Shown: positions 46,414 through 56,813, numbered from the stretch's first letter. The stretch: 64,000 nt of DNA from Campylobacter bilis (GCF_016806695.1 NZ_WUED01000003.1:82514-146513); one strand, 5' to 3'. Numbers and translations are program-made. Notes: a model not told the origin generated them from the letters alone.

Positions 46414-47198
46414 AATTCTTAGCAGTCATAGGCGATCCTATTTTCCATTCTAAATCGCCTAGAATGCATAATAATGCCATCAAAAGCCTTAATCTTGATG
46501 GCATTTATACACGCTATCATTTACTTAACCCTGATTCCTTGAAAGATAAAATTTTAAATTTAAAATTAAGTGGGGCTAATATTACCTTGCCTTTTAAAGA
46601 AAAAGCTTTAGAAATTGCTGATTTTAAAGACAGTTTTGCACAAAATATAGGTTCGGCTAATACTTTATGTATTAAAGAGGGTAAAATTCATGCTTTTAAT
46701 ACGGATGCTTTGGGCTTTTTAGAGATTATGAAAGAATTAGATAATATAAAAAAAGCTTTAATTTTAGGTGCTGGAGGTACTGCACTTGCTTTGGCTTATG
46801 TTTTAAAACAAAAGGATGTGCAAGTTTGCGTGACTAATCGTAGTAAAGAAAGATTTAAAGATTTTAAGGCTTATCAAACTTGTCTTTATCAAGATCTGAG
46901 AGAATTTGATTTTGATTTAATTATCAATGCAACTTCTGCAGGATTGAAAGATGAGAGTTTACCCTGTACTAGGGAGCTTTTGGAGAAAATTTTACCTAGA
47001 TCTCGATTTGCTTTTGAAGTGATCTATGGTAAAAAAACCCCATTTTATCAATTATGTAAAAGCTATGGTTTAAGAACTAAAGATGGCCTTGATATGCTTT
47101 TATGGCAAGGGGTTTTTGCTTTTGAGCTTTTTTTTGATATTAAAGATAAAAGAGAAATGATTAAGAATACGATGAAAGAAGCTTTACAATTAGCATAA
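46410..47198 (+). CDS. aroE: Shikimate dehydrogenase
   Basis: This 262-residue NADPH enzyme reduces 3-dehydroshikimate in chorismate synthesis. The shikimate-binding GDPIFHSKSPRMHNNAIK is at 7-24, and the catalytic lysine and aspartate lie in ITLPFKEKALEIAD and NTDALGFL. The nucleotide-binding LILGAGGTALALAYVLK is near 117-133, and the C-terminal GLDMLLWQGVFAFELF near 227-242. It is the last gene of the long gatC-aroE run; a hairpin lies after it. Confidence 0.96.
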   Translation: MKFLAVIGDPIFHSKSPRMHNNAIKSLNLDGIYTRYHLLNPDSLKDKILNLKLSGANITLPFKEKALEIADFKDSFAQNIGSANTLCIKEGKIHAFNTDALGFLEIMKELDNIKKALILGAGGTALALAYVLKQKDVQVCVTNRSKERFKDFKAYQTCLYQDLREFDFDLIINATSAGLKDESLPCTRELLEKILPRSRFAFEVIYGKKTPFYQLCKSYGLRTKDGLDMLLWQGVFAFELFFDIKDKREMIKNTMKEALQLA

Positions 47199-47253
47199 GT
47201 TTTTGCTTTGATTAAAATGATTAAAAATAATATTTTTAAAGTATGGAATTTAA

Positions 47254-47281
47254 GAATTATCTTTATATTTTAAGATAATTC
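47254..47281. terminator. Hairpin between aroE and the convergent lipoprotein gene
   Basis: GAATTATCTT (47254-47263) and AAGATAATTC (47272-47281) pair perfectly around an 8-base A/T loop. As at cmeC, the stop codon of the minus-strand gene lies within an arm. The stem is A/T-rich and only a short T stretch follows on the minus strand. Confidence 0.6.
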
Positions 47282-48131
47282 AAAAATTTCTTAGTCTTGT
47301 TCTTTTTGATGTAGTATTTTCAAAATCATTACTATCATCATGCGATTGTGTATGGGAAAAATCGTCTTCTAGGGTACTATTATTATCAAAACTATTAAAT
47401 TCATTTAAATGAGTTGTATGGGATGTTTTGTCTATATTTGCTGCTTTTGGAAGGTTATTATAAAGTGTATTAAGAGTATTTTTATAAAAAGCTAAAAAAC
47501 TTTTGTCTATTTCAAAGGCAGGTTTTTCTAAGCCTTTATTAAGTTGTGTTGGTACTGTAGAGATGGTTGTTTTAAACATATTAATTCCATCGTCACCTTT
47601 AATGGGATAATCTAGCATAATGAAAGAATCTAGCTTAGTATTGTTTGAAAGTTGGGTTGAATTTTGTGTATTGTGTGCATCTATAAAATCTATTTTACCT
47701 TTAAAATTGATGCTTAAATTAGATTTTATAGAATCTCCTCCCATGAAACTGCTTGTTTTTTGTACATTTTTCTCTTCTGTGTCAATGCTAATGAAAGTTT
47801 TAAGAATATAATCTGGATTAGAATTGACAATTTTGTAGCCTTTAAGTTGGGCAATGACTTTTATTTGTTCTTCTAAATTTTGTTTTAAAAGTTCGATTTC
47901 TTTTTCTATGCGAATTTTAAGTACAGAATTTTGAAAATAATCAGAATGATTGTTGTTTTGTTCTAGATTAATAGGTTCAAGTGCTATGCTTATTGTTGAG
48001 TCAAGGGGTTCTATTTTTGTAGGTGTTGGTGGTTTAAAATTAGGCATAGAGACATTGACAAAATTGTTGCTTGTTCCACCACAAGCTGTTAAAAATAGCA
48101 TGCTTATAATCAGTGCAATATATTTTTTCAT
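47280..48131 (-). CDS. Lipoprotein, weakly HpaA-like
   Basis: This 283-residue lipoprotein has the signal MKKYIALIISMLFL and the lipobox TAC (Cys17). A region of about 75-215 contains LLKQNLEEQIKVIAQLKGYKIVNSNPDY and FMGGDSIKSNLSINFKGKIDFIDA, whose order resembles Helicobacter HpaA-type lipoproteins (NLBH family); the likeness is weak. The last 60 residues are low-complexity, rich in Asn, Ser, Asp and Thr. Transcribed alone from a TATAAT box divergent from lgt. AAAGGT precedes the ATG. Confidence 0.7.
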   Translation of the reverse strand: MKKYIALIISMLFLTACGGTSNNFVNVSMPNFKPPTPTKIEPLDSTISIALEPINLEQNNNHSDYFQNSVLKIRIEKEIELLKQNLEEQIKVIAQLKGYKIVNSNPDYILKTFISIDTEEKNVQKTSSFMGGDSIKSNLSINFKGKIDFIDAHNTQNSTQLSNNTKLDSFIMLDYPIKGDDGINMFKTTISTVPTQLNKGLEKPAFEIDKSFLAFYKNTLNTLYNNLPKAANIDKTSHTTHLNEFNSFDNNSTLEDDFSHTQSHDDSNDFENTTSKRTRLRNF

Positions 48132-48162
48132 TTTTTACCTTTATTTTGAAAGTATTTGTTTA

Positions 48163-48168
48163 ATTATA
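48163..48168 (-). promoter_or_regulatory. -10 box of the lipoprotein gene
   Basis: TATAAT on the minus strand (GATATAATTA) lies 32 bases before the ATG at 48131. Confidence 0.65.
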
Positions 48169-48188
48169 TCAAGTTAAAGTTTTTTTGT

Positions 48189-48194
48189 TATATT
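48189..48194 (+). promoter_or_regulatory. Extended -10 promoter of lgt
   Basis: TGTTATATT is an extended -10-like element 29 bases before the lgt ATG; the ribosome binding site AGGAAAG follows. Confidence 0.5.
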
Positions 48195-48222
48195 TTTAGA
48201 AAATAAAATTGCTAGGAAAGAT

Positions 48223-49038
48223 ATGGAATTTTGGAGACATATTTACTCAAATTTTGATGTTGTAGCTTTTAATATAGCGGGTTTGAAAGTGCATTGGTAT
48301 GGTATTATGTATGTTATAGCTTTACTTTTGGCTTTATTTTTGGCAAAAATTTTTGTAAGAAAATTTCAATTAACTATCGATGAAAAACGTTTAGATAGTT
48401 ATTTTATTTGGGTTGAAATAGGGGTAATTTTAGGTGCAAGGCTTGGATATATTTTAATTTATGATGCAAATACTTTTTATTATATTACTCATCCTTGGCA
48501 AATTTTTAATCCTTATGTGGATGGGGAGTTTGTAGGGATTCGTGGTATGAGTTATCATGGAGCGATTATAGGGTTTTTAATAGCTACTTTTTTATTTTGT
48601 AAAAAATATAAGGAAAATCCTTGGGTTTTTCTTGATTTAGTTGCTTTAAGTGTCCCATTAGCTTATGTTTTTGGACGTATAGGAAATTTTTTAAATCAGG
48701 AGCTTGTTGGTCGTGTTACAGATGTGCCTTGGGGCATTTATGTTGATGGAGTATTGCGTCATCCTTCCCAGCTTTATGAAGCGTTCTTAGAGGGAGTTGT
48801 TGTTTTTGTTGTGGTATATTTGATGAGATTAAGACAAAGTTTTGAAGGGGAGTTAATTCTTGTTTATGCAATTTTGTATTCTTTGGCGAGATTTGTGTGT
48901 GAGTTTTACCGTGAACCTGATTTTGGTATAGGATTGGTTTTATGGGGTATGAGTATGGGTCAACTTTTAAGTTTGATTATGTTTGTCACAACTTTGTTAG
49001 TTTATGTTTGTATAAAATTTAAAAAAGTAAATATTTAA
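48223..49038 (+). CDS. lgt: Prolipoprotein diacylglyceryl transferase
   Basis: This 271-residue inner membrane enzyme attaches diacylglycerol to the lipobox cysteine, the step before LspA. Seven helices are visible. Conserved are [12 protein letters not shown] near 22-33, GARLGYIL near 66-73, [10 protein letters not shown] near 107-116, the Lgt signature [14 protein letters not shown] near 150-163, and HPSQLYEA near 178-185. A separate extended -10 box drives the frd operon 23 bases downstream. Confidence 0.97.
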   Translation: MEFWRHIYSNFDVVAFNIAGLKVHWYGIMYVIALLLALFLAKIFVRKFQLTIDEKRLDSYFIWVEIGVILGARLGYILIYDANTFYYITHPWQIFNPYVDGEFVGIRGMSYHGAIIGFLIATFLFCKKYKENPWVFLDLVALSVPLAYVFGRIGNFLNQELVGRVTDVPWGIYVDGVLRHPSQLYEAFLEGVVVFVVVYLMRLRQSFEGELILVYAILYSLARFVCEFYREPDFGIGLVLWGMSMGQLLSLIMFVTTLLVYVCIKFKKVNI

Positions 49039-49060
49039 TCTGTATTAAAGACTTTTGTAA

Positions 49061-49066
49061 TATAAT
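49061..49066 (+). promoter_or_regulatory. Promoter of frdCAB
   Basis: TATAAT in the context TTTTGTAATATAATGAG lies 41 bases before the frdC ATG. AAAGGAG at 49095-49101 is a strong ribosome binding site with 5-base spacing. Confidence 0.75.
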
Positions 49067-49106
49067 GAGTCCGATTTTTTAATTTCTTTATTACAAAGGA
49101 GTAAAG

Positions 49107-49889
49107 ATGCGTGAGCTTATCGAAGGTTATTTGGGTAAAAGCATTGAAGGCAAGAAAAGCAAAATGCCAGCAAAATTAGATTTTATCCAAAGTGCTTCAG
49201 GGCTTTTTTTGGGTCTTTTTATGTGGGTGCATATGTTTTTTGTTTCTACAATTTTAGTCAGTGAAGATTTTTTTAATTCTGTAGTGCATTTTTTGGAATT
49301 AAAATTTGTTTATGATAACCCTATTATGAGTTATATTACTTCTTTTTTAGCCGCCTGTGTTTTAGTGGTTTTTTTCGTTCATGCTTTACTTGCAATGAGA
49401 AAATTTCCTATTAATTATCGTCAGTATCAAATATTAAGAACACATAGTAAAAAAATGAACCATAGTGACACTTCTTTATGGTGGATACAAGCCTTTACTG
49501 GTTTTGTAATGTTCTTTTTAGGTTCTGCTCATCTTATTTTTATCATAACAAATGCGGATAAAATTAGTGGTGATATGTCAGGAGATAGAGTTGTAAGTCA
49601 TTTTATGTGGCTTTTTTATGCTGTTCTTTTAGTGTGTGTGGAGCTTCATGGAAGTATAGGTCTTTATAGGCTTTGTGTTAAATGGGGCTGGTTTGAGGGT
49701 AAAAATGCAAGAGAAAGTCGTAAAAAGCTTAAAATTGCTAAATGGGCTATTAGCATTTTTTTCCTAGTTTTAGGTGTATTAAGCCTTATAGCCTTTATAA
49801 AAATAGGCTATGAAAACTATCAAAATCAAATCCAAACTACTGTAATGATAAAAAACTACAATGGAGCAAATTATGAATATACAATATAG
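49107..49889 (+). CDS. frdC: Fumarate reductase cytochrome b subunit
   Basis: This 260-residue di-haem membrane anchor of quinol:fumarate reductase oxidises menaquinol. It has five membrane helices, with candidate haem-ligand His residues in [28 protein letters not shown] and VELHGSIG. This is the Wolinella-type b-subunit, typical of epsilonproteobacteria. The 3' end overlaps frdA by 17 bases. Confidence 0.95.
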   Translation: MRELIEGYLGKSIEGKKSKMPAKLDFIQSASGLFLGLFMWVHMFFVSTILVSEDFFNSVVHFLELKFVYDNPIMSYITSFLAACVLVVFFVHALLAMRKFPINYRQYQILRTHSKKMNHSDTSLWWIQAFTGFVMFFLGSAHLIFIITNADKISGDMSGDRVVSHFMWLFYAVLLVCVELHGSIGLYRLCVKWGWFEGKNARESRKKLKIAKWAISIFFLVLGVLSLIAFIKIGYENYQNQIQTTVMIKNYNGANYEYTI

Positions 49890-51864
49890 TGATGCTTTAA
49901 TAATAGGTGGAGGATTAGCAGGTCTTAGAGCGGCTATTGAGGTAGCAAAGAGTGGTCAAAGTGTGACGCTTTTAAGCATTTGTCCAGTAAAGCGTTCTCA
50001 TTCTGCAGCAGTTCAAGGGGGTATGCAAGCTAGTCTTGCTAATAGTGTAAAAGGTGAGGGTGATAATGAAGATTTGCACTTTGCAGATACAGTAAAAGGA
50101 AGTGATTGGGGCTGTGATCAAGAAGTGGCAAGAATGTTTGCACAAACTGCTCCAAAAGCTGTTCGTGAGTTAGCATCCTGGGGTGTGCCTTGGACTAGGA
50201 TTAGTAAGGGTCCAAGAACGGTTGTAATTAATGCACAAAAAACTGTGATTGAAGAAAAAGAACAAGCCCATGGACTCATTAATGCTAGAGATTTTGGGGG
50301 AACGAAAAAATGGAGAACCTGTTATATAGCTGATGCTACAGGGCATTGTATGCTTTATGGTGTAGCCAATGAAGCCATTAAATATCAAGTAAAAATTATT
50401 GATAGAATGGAAGCTTTAAGAATCATCCATAATGGTAAAAAATGCTTAGGGGTAATTGCAAGAGATTTGACTAATGGACAATTAATTGCTTATATTGCAA
50501 GAGGTACTATGATAGCAACAGGAGGTTATGGTAGGATTTATAAGCAAACTACTAATGCAGTAATTTGTGAAGGTACAGGTGCTGCTATAGCTCTTGAAAC
50601 AGGACTTTGTAGGCTTTCAAATATGGAAGCAGTGCAATTTCATCCAACACCTATTGTACCAAGTGGAATTTTGCTTACTGAGGGTTGTCGTGGGGATGGT
50701 GGAATTTTACGCGATGTAGATGGATACCGTTTTATGCCAGATTATGAACCAGAGAAAAAAGAACTTGCAAGTCGTGATGTTGTAAGTCGTAGAATGATGG
50801 AACATATTCGTAAAGGTAAGGGTGTAAAAAGTCCTTATGGGGATCATTTATGGCTTGATATTTCTATACTTGGAAGAGCACATGTAGAAAAAAATCTTCG
50901 TGATGTTCAAGATATTTGTAAGACTTTTAACGGTATTGATCCTGCTGATGAGGGGCCAAAAGGTTGGGCTCCTGTTTTACCTATGCAGCATTATTCTATG
51001 GGTGGAATTAGAACTAAACCAACAGGTGAAAGTCAATGGCTAGATGGGCTTTTTGCTTGTGGAGAAGCCGCTTGTTGGGATATGCATGGTTTTAACCGTT
51101 TAGGTGGGAACTCATGTGCTGAAACTGTTGTTGCGGGTATGATTGTGGGGGATTATTTTGCTGATTATTGTAGAAAGAATGGTGAAGTTATTGATACAAA
51201 TGTAGTTAAAGATTTCTTAAATAAAGAATACCAGTATTTAAAATCTTTAGTAGATAAAGAAGGCAAATATAATGTTTTTGAAATTAAAAACAGAATGAAA
51301 GAAATTATGTGGGATAAAGTGGCAATCTTTAGAACGGGTGAAGGTTTAAAAGAAGCTGTAGATGAGCTTGAAAAACTTTATAAACATTCCCAAGATTTAA
51401 AAGTGCATTGTAAAGAGCTTGATTGTGCAAATCCTGAGCTTGAAGAAGCTTATAGGGTGCCTAGAATGTTAAAAATTGCACTTTGCGTTGCTTATGGAGC
51501 GCTTTTAAGAACAGAAAGTCGCGGAGCACATTATCGCGAAGATTATCCTAAAAGAGATGATTTAAATTGGATGAAAAGAACCAATACTTTTTGGGTAGAA
51601 GGAGAAACTTTACCGCGTGTTGAATATGAAGAACTTGATATTATGAAAATGGAGCTTCCACCGGCTTTTCGTGGATATGGTGCTAAAGGAAATATTATAG
51701 AAAATCCTTTAAGCGAAAAACGTCAAGCTGAAGTTGATGCAATACGTGAAAAAATGGAAGCAGAAGGCAAGAATCGTTATGAAATTCAAAATGCTTTAAT
51801 GCCTTATGAGCTTCAAGCAAAATATAAAGCACCAAATCAAAGAATAGGAGTTGATTATGAGTAG
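49873..51864 (+). CDS. frdA: Fumarate reductase flavoprotein subunit
   Basis: This 663-residue catalytic subunit carries covalent FAD and reduces fumarate; in C. jejuni the complex also works as the sole succinate dehydrogenase. It opens [20 protein letters not shown]. The covalent FAD histidine is in [17 protein letters not shown], and [33 protein letters not shown] and [13 protein letters not shown] are active-site regions. ATG at 49873 is preferred to 49861 because GGAG is correctly spaced from it. From memory the sequence is nearly the C. jejuni one. Confidence 0.97.
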   Translation: MNIQYSDALIIGGGLAGLRAAIEVAKSGQSVTLLSICPVKRSHSAAVQGGMQASLANSVKGEGDNEDLHFADTVKGSDWGCDQEVARMFAQTAPKAVRELASWGVPWTRISKGPRTVVINAQKTVIEEKEQAHGLINARDFGGTKKWRTCYIADATGHCMLYGVANEAIKYQVKIIDRMEALRIIHNGKKCLGVIARDLTNGQLIAYIARGTMIATGGYGRIYKQTTNAVICEGTGAAIALETGLCRLSNMEAVQFHPTPIVPSGILLTEGCRGDGGILRDVDGYRFMPDYEPEKKELASRDVVSRRMMEHIRKGKGVKSPYGDHLWLDISILGRAHVEKNLRDVQDICKTFNGIDPADEGPKGWAPVLPMQHYSMGGIRTKPTGESQWLDGLFACGEAACWDMHGFNRLGGNSCAETVVAGMIVGDYFADYCRKNGEVIDTNVVKDFLNKEYQYLKSLVDKEGKYNVFEIKNRMKEIMWDKVAIFRTGEGLKEAVDELEKLYKHSQDLKVHCKELDCANPELEEAYRVPRMLKIALCVAYGALLRTESRGAHYREDYPKRDDLNWMKRTNTFWVEGETLPRVEYEELDIMKMELPPAFRGYGAKGNIIENPLSEKRQAEVDAIREKMEAEGKNRYEIQNALMPYELQAKYKAPNQRIGVDYE

Positions 51865-52582
51865 GAAATTGACGATAAAAGCGTTTAAGTATAATCCTTT
51901 AAGCAAAATTTCTAAGCCACATTTTGTGACTTATGAGCTTGAAGAAACTCCTTTTATGACAGTTTTTGTATGTTTGACTTTGATCCGTGAGAAAATGGAT
52001 CCTGATTTAAGTTTTGATTTTGTGTGTCGTGCAGGGATTTGTGGAAGTTGTGCGATGATGATTAATGGGGTGCCAAAGCTTGCTTGTAAAACTTTGACAA
52101 AGGATTATCAAGATGGAGTTATTGAGCTTATGCCTATGCCTGCATTTAAGCATATTAAAGATTTGAGTGTAAATACAGGTGAATGGTTTGAAGATATGTG
52201 TAAGCGTGTTGAAAGTTGGGTGCATAATGAAAAAGAAACTGATATTTCTAAGCTTGAAGAACGTGTAGAACCTGAAGTTGCAGAGGAAACTTTTGAACTT
52301 GATCGTTGTATAGAATGCGGAATTTGTGTTGCTTCGTGTGCGACTAAATTGATGCGCCCTAATTTTATAGCAGCAACTGGACTTTTAAGAACGACTAGGT
52401 ATTTGCAAGATCCTCATGATCATAGAGCTATAGAAGATTTTTATGAATTAGTGGGCGATGATGATGGTGTTTTTGGTTGTATGTCGTTGTTAGCTTGTGA
52501 AGATAATTGTCCTAAAGAATTACCTTTGCAAAGCAAAATTGCTTATATGAGAAGACAGCTTGTCGCACAAAAGAATAAGTAA
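51857..52582 (+). CDS. frdB: Fumarate reductase iron-sulfur subunit
   Basis: This 241-residue electron-transfer subunit has an N-terminal [2Fe-2S] domain with [21 protein letters not shown]. The C-terminal part has [11 protein letters not shown] and [16 protein letters not shown] for the [4Fe-4S] and [3Fe-4S] clusters. The ATG at 51857 lies six bases after AGGAG and overlaps the end of frdA by 8 bases; an in-frame TTG at 51851 is rejected. A hairpin follows the stop. Confidence 0.96.
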   Translation: MSRKLTIKAFKYNPLSKISKPHFVTYELEETPFMTVFVCLTLIREKMDPDLSFDFVCRAGICGSCAMMINGVPKLACKTLTKDYQDGVIELMPMPAFKHIKDLSVNTGEWFEDMCKRVESWVHNEKETDISKLEERVEPEVAEETFELDRCIECGICVASCATKLMRPNFIAATGLLRTTRYLQDPHDHRAIEDFYELVGDDDGVFGCMSLLACEDNCPKELPLQSKIAYMRRQLVAQKNK

Positions 52583-52608
52583 AATTTCCCCTCTCTTAAG
52601 GGGAAATT
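52583..52608 (+). promoter_or_regulatory. Hairpin after frdB that contains the ribosome binding site of the next gene
   Basis: AATTTCCCCT (52583-52592) and AGGGGAAATT (52599-52608) pair perfectly around CTCTTA. The right arm holds the AAGGGG ribosome binding site of the GTG start at 52610. No T-run follows. It can act as an mRNA 3'-end hairpin for frdCAB and simultaneously mask translation of the GTPase gene. Confidence 0.8.
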
Positions 52609-52609
52609 C

Positions 52610-54796
52610 GTGAAAGAATTATTGCAAAAACTTTGGGGAAATGAACTTCAATTTTTGGATTTTAATGTCAAATTTGAAGATAAAAATAAACTTGATGTAA
52701 CTCAATGTGCTATTATTTTAAGTATAAATAAAGACAATTATGAAAGATATTTTCTCTTAAAAGAATTTCAAGAACTTTGTAGGAAAATTGATTTAAGAGT
52801 AGATATTTTTAGTACCCAAAAGGCACAAATTTGTATTTTAAACCTTTTTAAGACAGGTTTTATTTCTAAACAAAATTTACTTAAAGCTTTAAAGATTTTA
52901 GAAAAAATTTCAAATAATGCTATTATTTTGGATTTTATTTTTAAAGAACAGATCCCAAGCGTGGATCAAAAGGCTTTATTTCAAAATGATTTTAAAGAAT
53001 TAAATGCTATTAATTTAGAGCTTCAAAATTTGAGTTTTGATCAAAGTGTTAAATCAAGACTTCAAAAAACTTTAGAAAAATTTCAAAATTTAGAGTTTAA
53101 CATAGCTATTACAGGTGTGATGAATGCTGGGAAATCAAGCTTTTTAAATGCACTTTTAAAGCAAGATTTTTTAGGAGTTTCTAATATACCTGAAACAGCT
53201 AATTTAACTGTTTTAAACTATGGAAACACTCAAGAAGCTAAGGTGTATTTTTGGAGTAAGGCAGAGTGGCAAAATATACTTGAAAATTCTGTATTTAATA
53301 TACAATTGAAGGAATTTATTGAAAAGCTTTGTATGAATGTAAATAAAGATGATTTTATTCAAGATGGACCTTTGGTTCAAACTATTAAACTTTGCGATCT
53401 TAAAGATTTTAGTTCTGCTAAAAATCAGATTTCAGCCTTTATTAAAAAAATAGAAATCAAAAGCGATTTAGAATTTTTAAAAAACAATATTTCTATAGTT
53501 GACACTCCAGGTCTTGATGATGTGGTCATCCAAAGAGAAATACTCACAAAAGAATATCTTAAAGAAAGTGATTTTTTAATCCATCTTATGAATGTTTCTC
53601 AAAGTCTTACTCAAAAAGATGCAGATTTTTTACTTGATTGTCTTTTAAATTCAAGGCTTAGTAAATTTTTAATTGTTTTAACTAAAGCAGATTTACTTGA
53701 TGAAAAAGACTTAGAAGAAGTGATTGATTATGTTAAAGAAAATTTAAAATCAAGATTGCAAGCTTATGATACGAATTTGATTGAAAAACTTGATTTTTTA
53801 TGCGTCAGCGCTAAAATGGCAAGTGATTTTTACAGGGGTTTAACTTCTAAGGAAAGCTTAGAAAAAAGCGGTATGCTAGAATTTGAAAAATATCTTTTTA
53901 ATGAGCTTTACTCAGGGCAGAAGAGTAAAATTATTTTAAAAGCTTATAAAAAGGAATTGCATTTGGAGCTTAAAAATATTTTAAACGAATACGAAATGCA
54001 AAATCAGATTATAAAAGAAAGCAAGCAAGGTTTAAGCGAGAAAAATCAAGAGCTTTTACTTGAATTTAAACATCAAACTGCGATTTTACAAGAAGCGCAA
54101 AAGGAAATTGCAAGTTCTATTATGAAGCTAAGAAATACTGATAGCGGGATAGATAATCTTGTTTTGCTTTTGGCGAAAAAACTTAAAGAACGTTTGGTAG
54201 ATGAATTAAAATACCTTAAAAATAATGCCAAAAAACTTAATACCGGGCGTCTTTTAAATATTGTAGATATAACTACTAAAGATGGGATTAATGATATTTT
54301 AAGAGAAATTAAATTTGAAAATATTAAAAAAATTGAAGAACTGAAAAATACTTTGACTTTAAAATATAATTTTTTAAAAGATGATTTTGATAATGGTTTT
54401 GAAGATTTTAAGGACGGTATTTCAAAAAATATAGACAATATTTTTAAGCATGAAAAATTTGCACTTTTAAAATTAAAAATTGAAAAATTAAGTAATTTAA
54501 AATTGGATTTATATGAGCTTGAAACAAGACTTGATAGTGTTATTTTCGATGCTTTTAAGGAGTTTAAAATGGGTGAGATTTTAAATTCTTTAGATATTAA
54601 TGGAACATTTTTTAAATTTTTAAATGAAAAGTTAAAGCATTATGAAAGCATCCAAAAAGCAAAATTGCAAAATCTTGAAAAAATTTTAGGGTCTTTAAAA
54701 GATGAAAGTCTTGATATTGCCCATTCTTTTGAAGATAATTTAGCAAAGATTGAGAAATTAAAAGAGCTTGAAATGGGACTTTTGAATGCAGATTAA
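52610..54796 (+). CDS. Dynamin-like GTPase, first of a pair
   Basis: This 728-residue bacterial dynamin-like protein (Cj0411-type DLP1) has a GTPase domain with G1 GVMNAGKSS at 169-177, G2 threonine in PETANLT, G3 DTPGLDD near 293-299 and G4 TKAD near 344-347. Long helical and coiled-coil stretches follow (about 420-728). An N-terminal extension (1-140) precedes the GTPase. The C. jejuni homologues form a crystallised heterotetramer that tethers membranes (published, from memory). GTG start at 52610; translation may be limited by the hairpin upstream. The next gene starts 11 bases before its end. Confidence 0.9.
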   Translation: MKELLQKLWGNELQFLDFNVKFEDKNKLDVTQCAIILSINKDNYERYFLLKEFQELCRKIDLRVDIFSTQKAQICILNLFKTGFISKQNLLKALKILEKISNNAIILDFIFKEQIPSVDQKALFQNDFKELNAINLELQNLSFDQSVKSRLQKTLEKFQNLEFNIAITGVMNAGKSSFLNALLKQDFLGVSNIPETANLTVLNYGNTQEAKVYFWSKAEWQNILENSVFNIQLKEFIEKLCMNVNKDDFIQDGPLVQTIKLCDLKDFSSAKNQISAFIKKIEIKSDLEFLKNNISIVDTPGLDDVVIQREILTKEYLKESDFLIHLMNVSQSLTQKDADFLLDCLLNSRLSKFLIVLTKADLLDEKDLEEVIDYVKENLKSRLQAYDTNLIEKLDFLCVSAKMASDFYRGLTSKESLEKSGMLEFEKYLFNELYSGQKSKIILKAYKKELHLELKNILNEYEMQNQIIKESKQGLSEKNQELLLEFKHQTAILQEAQKEIASSIMKLRNTDSGIDNLVLLLAKKLKERLVDELKYLKNNAKKLNTGRLLNIVDITTKDGINDILREIKFENIKKIEELKNTLTLKYNFLKDDFDNGFEDFKDGISKNIDNIFKHEKFALLKLKIEKLSNLKLDLYELETRLDSVIFDAFKEFKMGEILNSLDINGTFFKFLNEKLKHYESIQKAKLQNLEKILGSLKDESLDIAHSFEDNLAKIEKLKELEMGLLNAD

Positions 54797-56618
54797 TTTT
54801 TTAAATGATTTTATAAAAGCTTATGAAAGGGCTTATAATACAAATTTTGATGATAGTTTTAAAGGGCGTGTACAAGGACTTTGTAGACAGCTTAATGAGC
54901 CTTTTATGCATGCAAGTTATGCTTTGGAAAAAGAGTTAGAAGAACTTGTTTTTTCTTTAGATAAAAATATTAATATTGCTATTATAGGACAATTTTCTAG
55001 TGGGAAATCGAGTTTGTTGAATTTGATTTTAGGGCGTGATTGCTTACCTACGGGTGTTGTCCCTGTGACTTTTAAACCTACTTTTTTACATTATGCAAAA
55101 GAGTATTTTTTAAGAGTGGAATTTGAAGATGGCAGTGATATTATTACTGATATTGAAGAATTATCCTTTTATACTGATCAAAGAAAACAAATAAAACAAG
55201 CTAAAAGTTTACATATTTTTGCACCTATTTCTCTGCTTGAAAAAATTACTCTTGTGGATACTCCTGGTTTAAATGCAAACGAAAATGATACTTTAACAAC
55301 ATTTAATGAGCTTAAAAATATTCACGGAGCTATTTGGCTTAGCTTAATTGATAATGCAGGTAAAAAAAGTGAAGAAGATACTATTAAGGCTAATTTAGAA
55401 CTTTTGGGTGAAAATAGTATTTGTGTGTTAAATCAAAAAGACAAATTAAGCCATCAAGAATTAGAAAATGTTTTAAATTATACAAAAGAGGTGTTTTTAA
55501 AGTATTTTAAAGAACTCATTGCTATTTCATGTAAAGAAGCCAAAAATGAGGCAAGCTATGAAAAGTCTAATTTTGAAGCTTTATTGCGTTTTTTGCAAAA
55601 TTTAGACATTGTAGCCTTAAAAGAAAAATTTACTCAAAGAAAAATGCTAAGTTTATGTGAAATTTTAGAAAATGAAAACAAGCTTTTTGCAGGGATTTTT
55701 GACAGCTTATGTGAACAATTTCAAATTTATGAAAATCATTTGCTTTTAAGTTATGAAGCTTTTTTAAAAGAAATTGAAATTTTAAATCATAAAATTTTAG
55801 ACCAACTTAAAAGTATTAGTGAAAGAATTGCAAATGAAATTTTTGCAAGTGTTAAAGAAAAAGATGCCCATTTTTATAAAAAAAGCAAAGGATTTTTTAC
55901 AAAAGATAAGTATGTAAGATATGATTATAAAACCCCTTATATTTCAATTGATGATGCATTTTTGGCTATGTTTTATAATAGTGATGTGATGAATAAAGAG
56001 TTTAAAAGAATAGAAAATGAACTTTATAAATCTTTTGAAGAAATAAAAACGCAATTGAAAAATTTCATAGCTGAATTTGAAAGAAAAATTTCGCTTTTTA
56101 AAGCAGAGTTTTCGAATATACAAAAAGATCATGTTTTTCAAAGTGATAAAAATTTTAGCGAGCTTAGGGCTTTTTGTAATGCAAGTGATGAGTACTTTTT
56201 AAAAGACTTTAAAGAACTTTTATTTAAAAGCGTTTTAGATCTTGATTTATTTTTTGAAAAGCTTAATCTTAAGGCTTTTGCTAATTATAAGAATGCAACA
56301 AAACTAAGCCTTGCATTTTTTAGTTATAAGATTAATGAAAGTCGTGTTCTTTATGAGCTTGATAGTTCAGAATTCGTGCTTTTTTATCCTAAAAAAAGTG
56401 AAATTTATGAAAGGGTTTTAAATGAGCTTCATGTTTATGAATTTGAAGCTTTATTGATTGATAAACCAGTTTTAACAAAAATTGCTAAAAATTTTTTAGA
56501 TCAAAATCAAAATTTAATCCGAGAAAAAAATAAGATTTTAGATTTTAAAAAAGCAGAACTCTATAGAAGAAAAGAACAAATTATAAATGTTAAAAACAGC
56601 TTAAAACAAGGCCTATGA
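54786..56618 (+). CDS. Dynamin-like GTPase, second of a pair
   Basis: This 610-residue partner of the preceding gene (Cj0412-type DLP2) has G1 GQFSSGKSSL at 68-77, G2 threonine in PTGVVPVTFKPT, G3 DTPGLNANEND near 158-168 and G4-like NQKD near 217. The C-terminal 350 residues are mainly helical coiled coil (about 290-460) with a middle basic KKSKGFFTKDKYVRYDYK stretch that may touch lipids. Overlap of the two genes by 11 bases supports fixed stoichiometry. Role: membrane tethering or remodelling, inferred from homologues. Confidence 0.9.
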   Translation: MQINFLNDFIKAYERAYNTNFDDSFKGRVQGLCRQLNEPFMHASYALEKELEELVFSLDKNINIAIIGQFSSGKSSLLNLILGRDCLPTGVVPVTFKPTFLHYAKEYFLRVEFEDGSDIITDIEELSFYTDQRKQIKQAKSLHIFAPISLLEKITLVDTPGLNANENDTLTTFNELKNIHGAIWLSLIDNAGKKSEEDTIKANLELLGENSICVLNQKDKLSHQELENVLNYTKEVFLKYFKELIAISCKEAKNEASYEKSNFEALLRFLQNLDIVALKEKFTQRKMLSLCEILENENKLFAGIFDSLCEQFQIYENHLLLSYEAFLKEIEILNHKILDQLKSISERIANEIFASVKEKDAHFYKKSKGFFTKDKYVRYDYKTPYISIDDAFLAMFYNSDVMNKEFKRIENELYKSFEEIKTQLKNFIAEFERKISLFKAEFSNIQKDHVFQSDKNFSELRAFCNASDEYFLKDFKELLFKSVLDLDLFFEKLNLKAFANYKNATKLSLAFFSYKINESRVLYELDSSEFVLFYPKKSEIYERVLNELHVYEFEALLIDKPVLTKIAKNFLDQNQNLIREKNKILDFKKAELYRRKEQIINVKNSLKQGL

Positions 56619-56774
56619 AAGTGTTTTTTAATTTATTAGAATTTTAAAAGACTTGATGATTTTAAGGTAAGGCATTTTATATCAAAGATAAGAATAAAAG
56701 CAGGTTTTGTGAGCAATCAATTTTCTAAGATATATTTTTTAGGTTTTGAGGTAAAATTAATTGAATTATTCTGA
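56615..56774 (+). pseudogene. Possible short gene remnant after the dynamin-like pair
   Basis: An ATG overlaps the dlp2 stop as ATGA and gives MKVFFNLLEF before a stop. In another frame, from about 56641, a 44-codon open stretch (FKRLDDFKVRHFISKIRIKA, then GFVSNQFSKIYFLGFEVKL) ends at 56774. One frameshift would join the two. I recognise no family; it could be chance in A/T-rich DNA. Confidence 0.3.
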
Positions 56775-56813
56775 CTTTAATGTTAGATTATATGATAAAA
56801 TTAAAGGAAATTA

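Noticed and set aside
49861..49872. Earlier ATG start for frdA
   Set aside because: The GGAG at 49863-49866 falls after it, and the FAD-binding start of the family fits the ATG at 49873.
54073..54438. 121-codon ORF antisense to the first dynamin-like GTPase gene
   Set aside because: It lies wholly within a well-supported gene on the opposite strand, has no ribosome binding site and its composition mirrors the sense codons.
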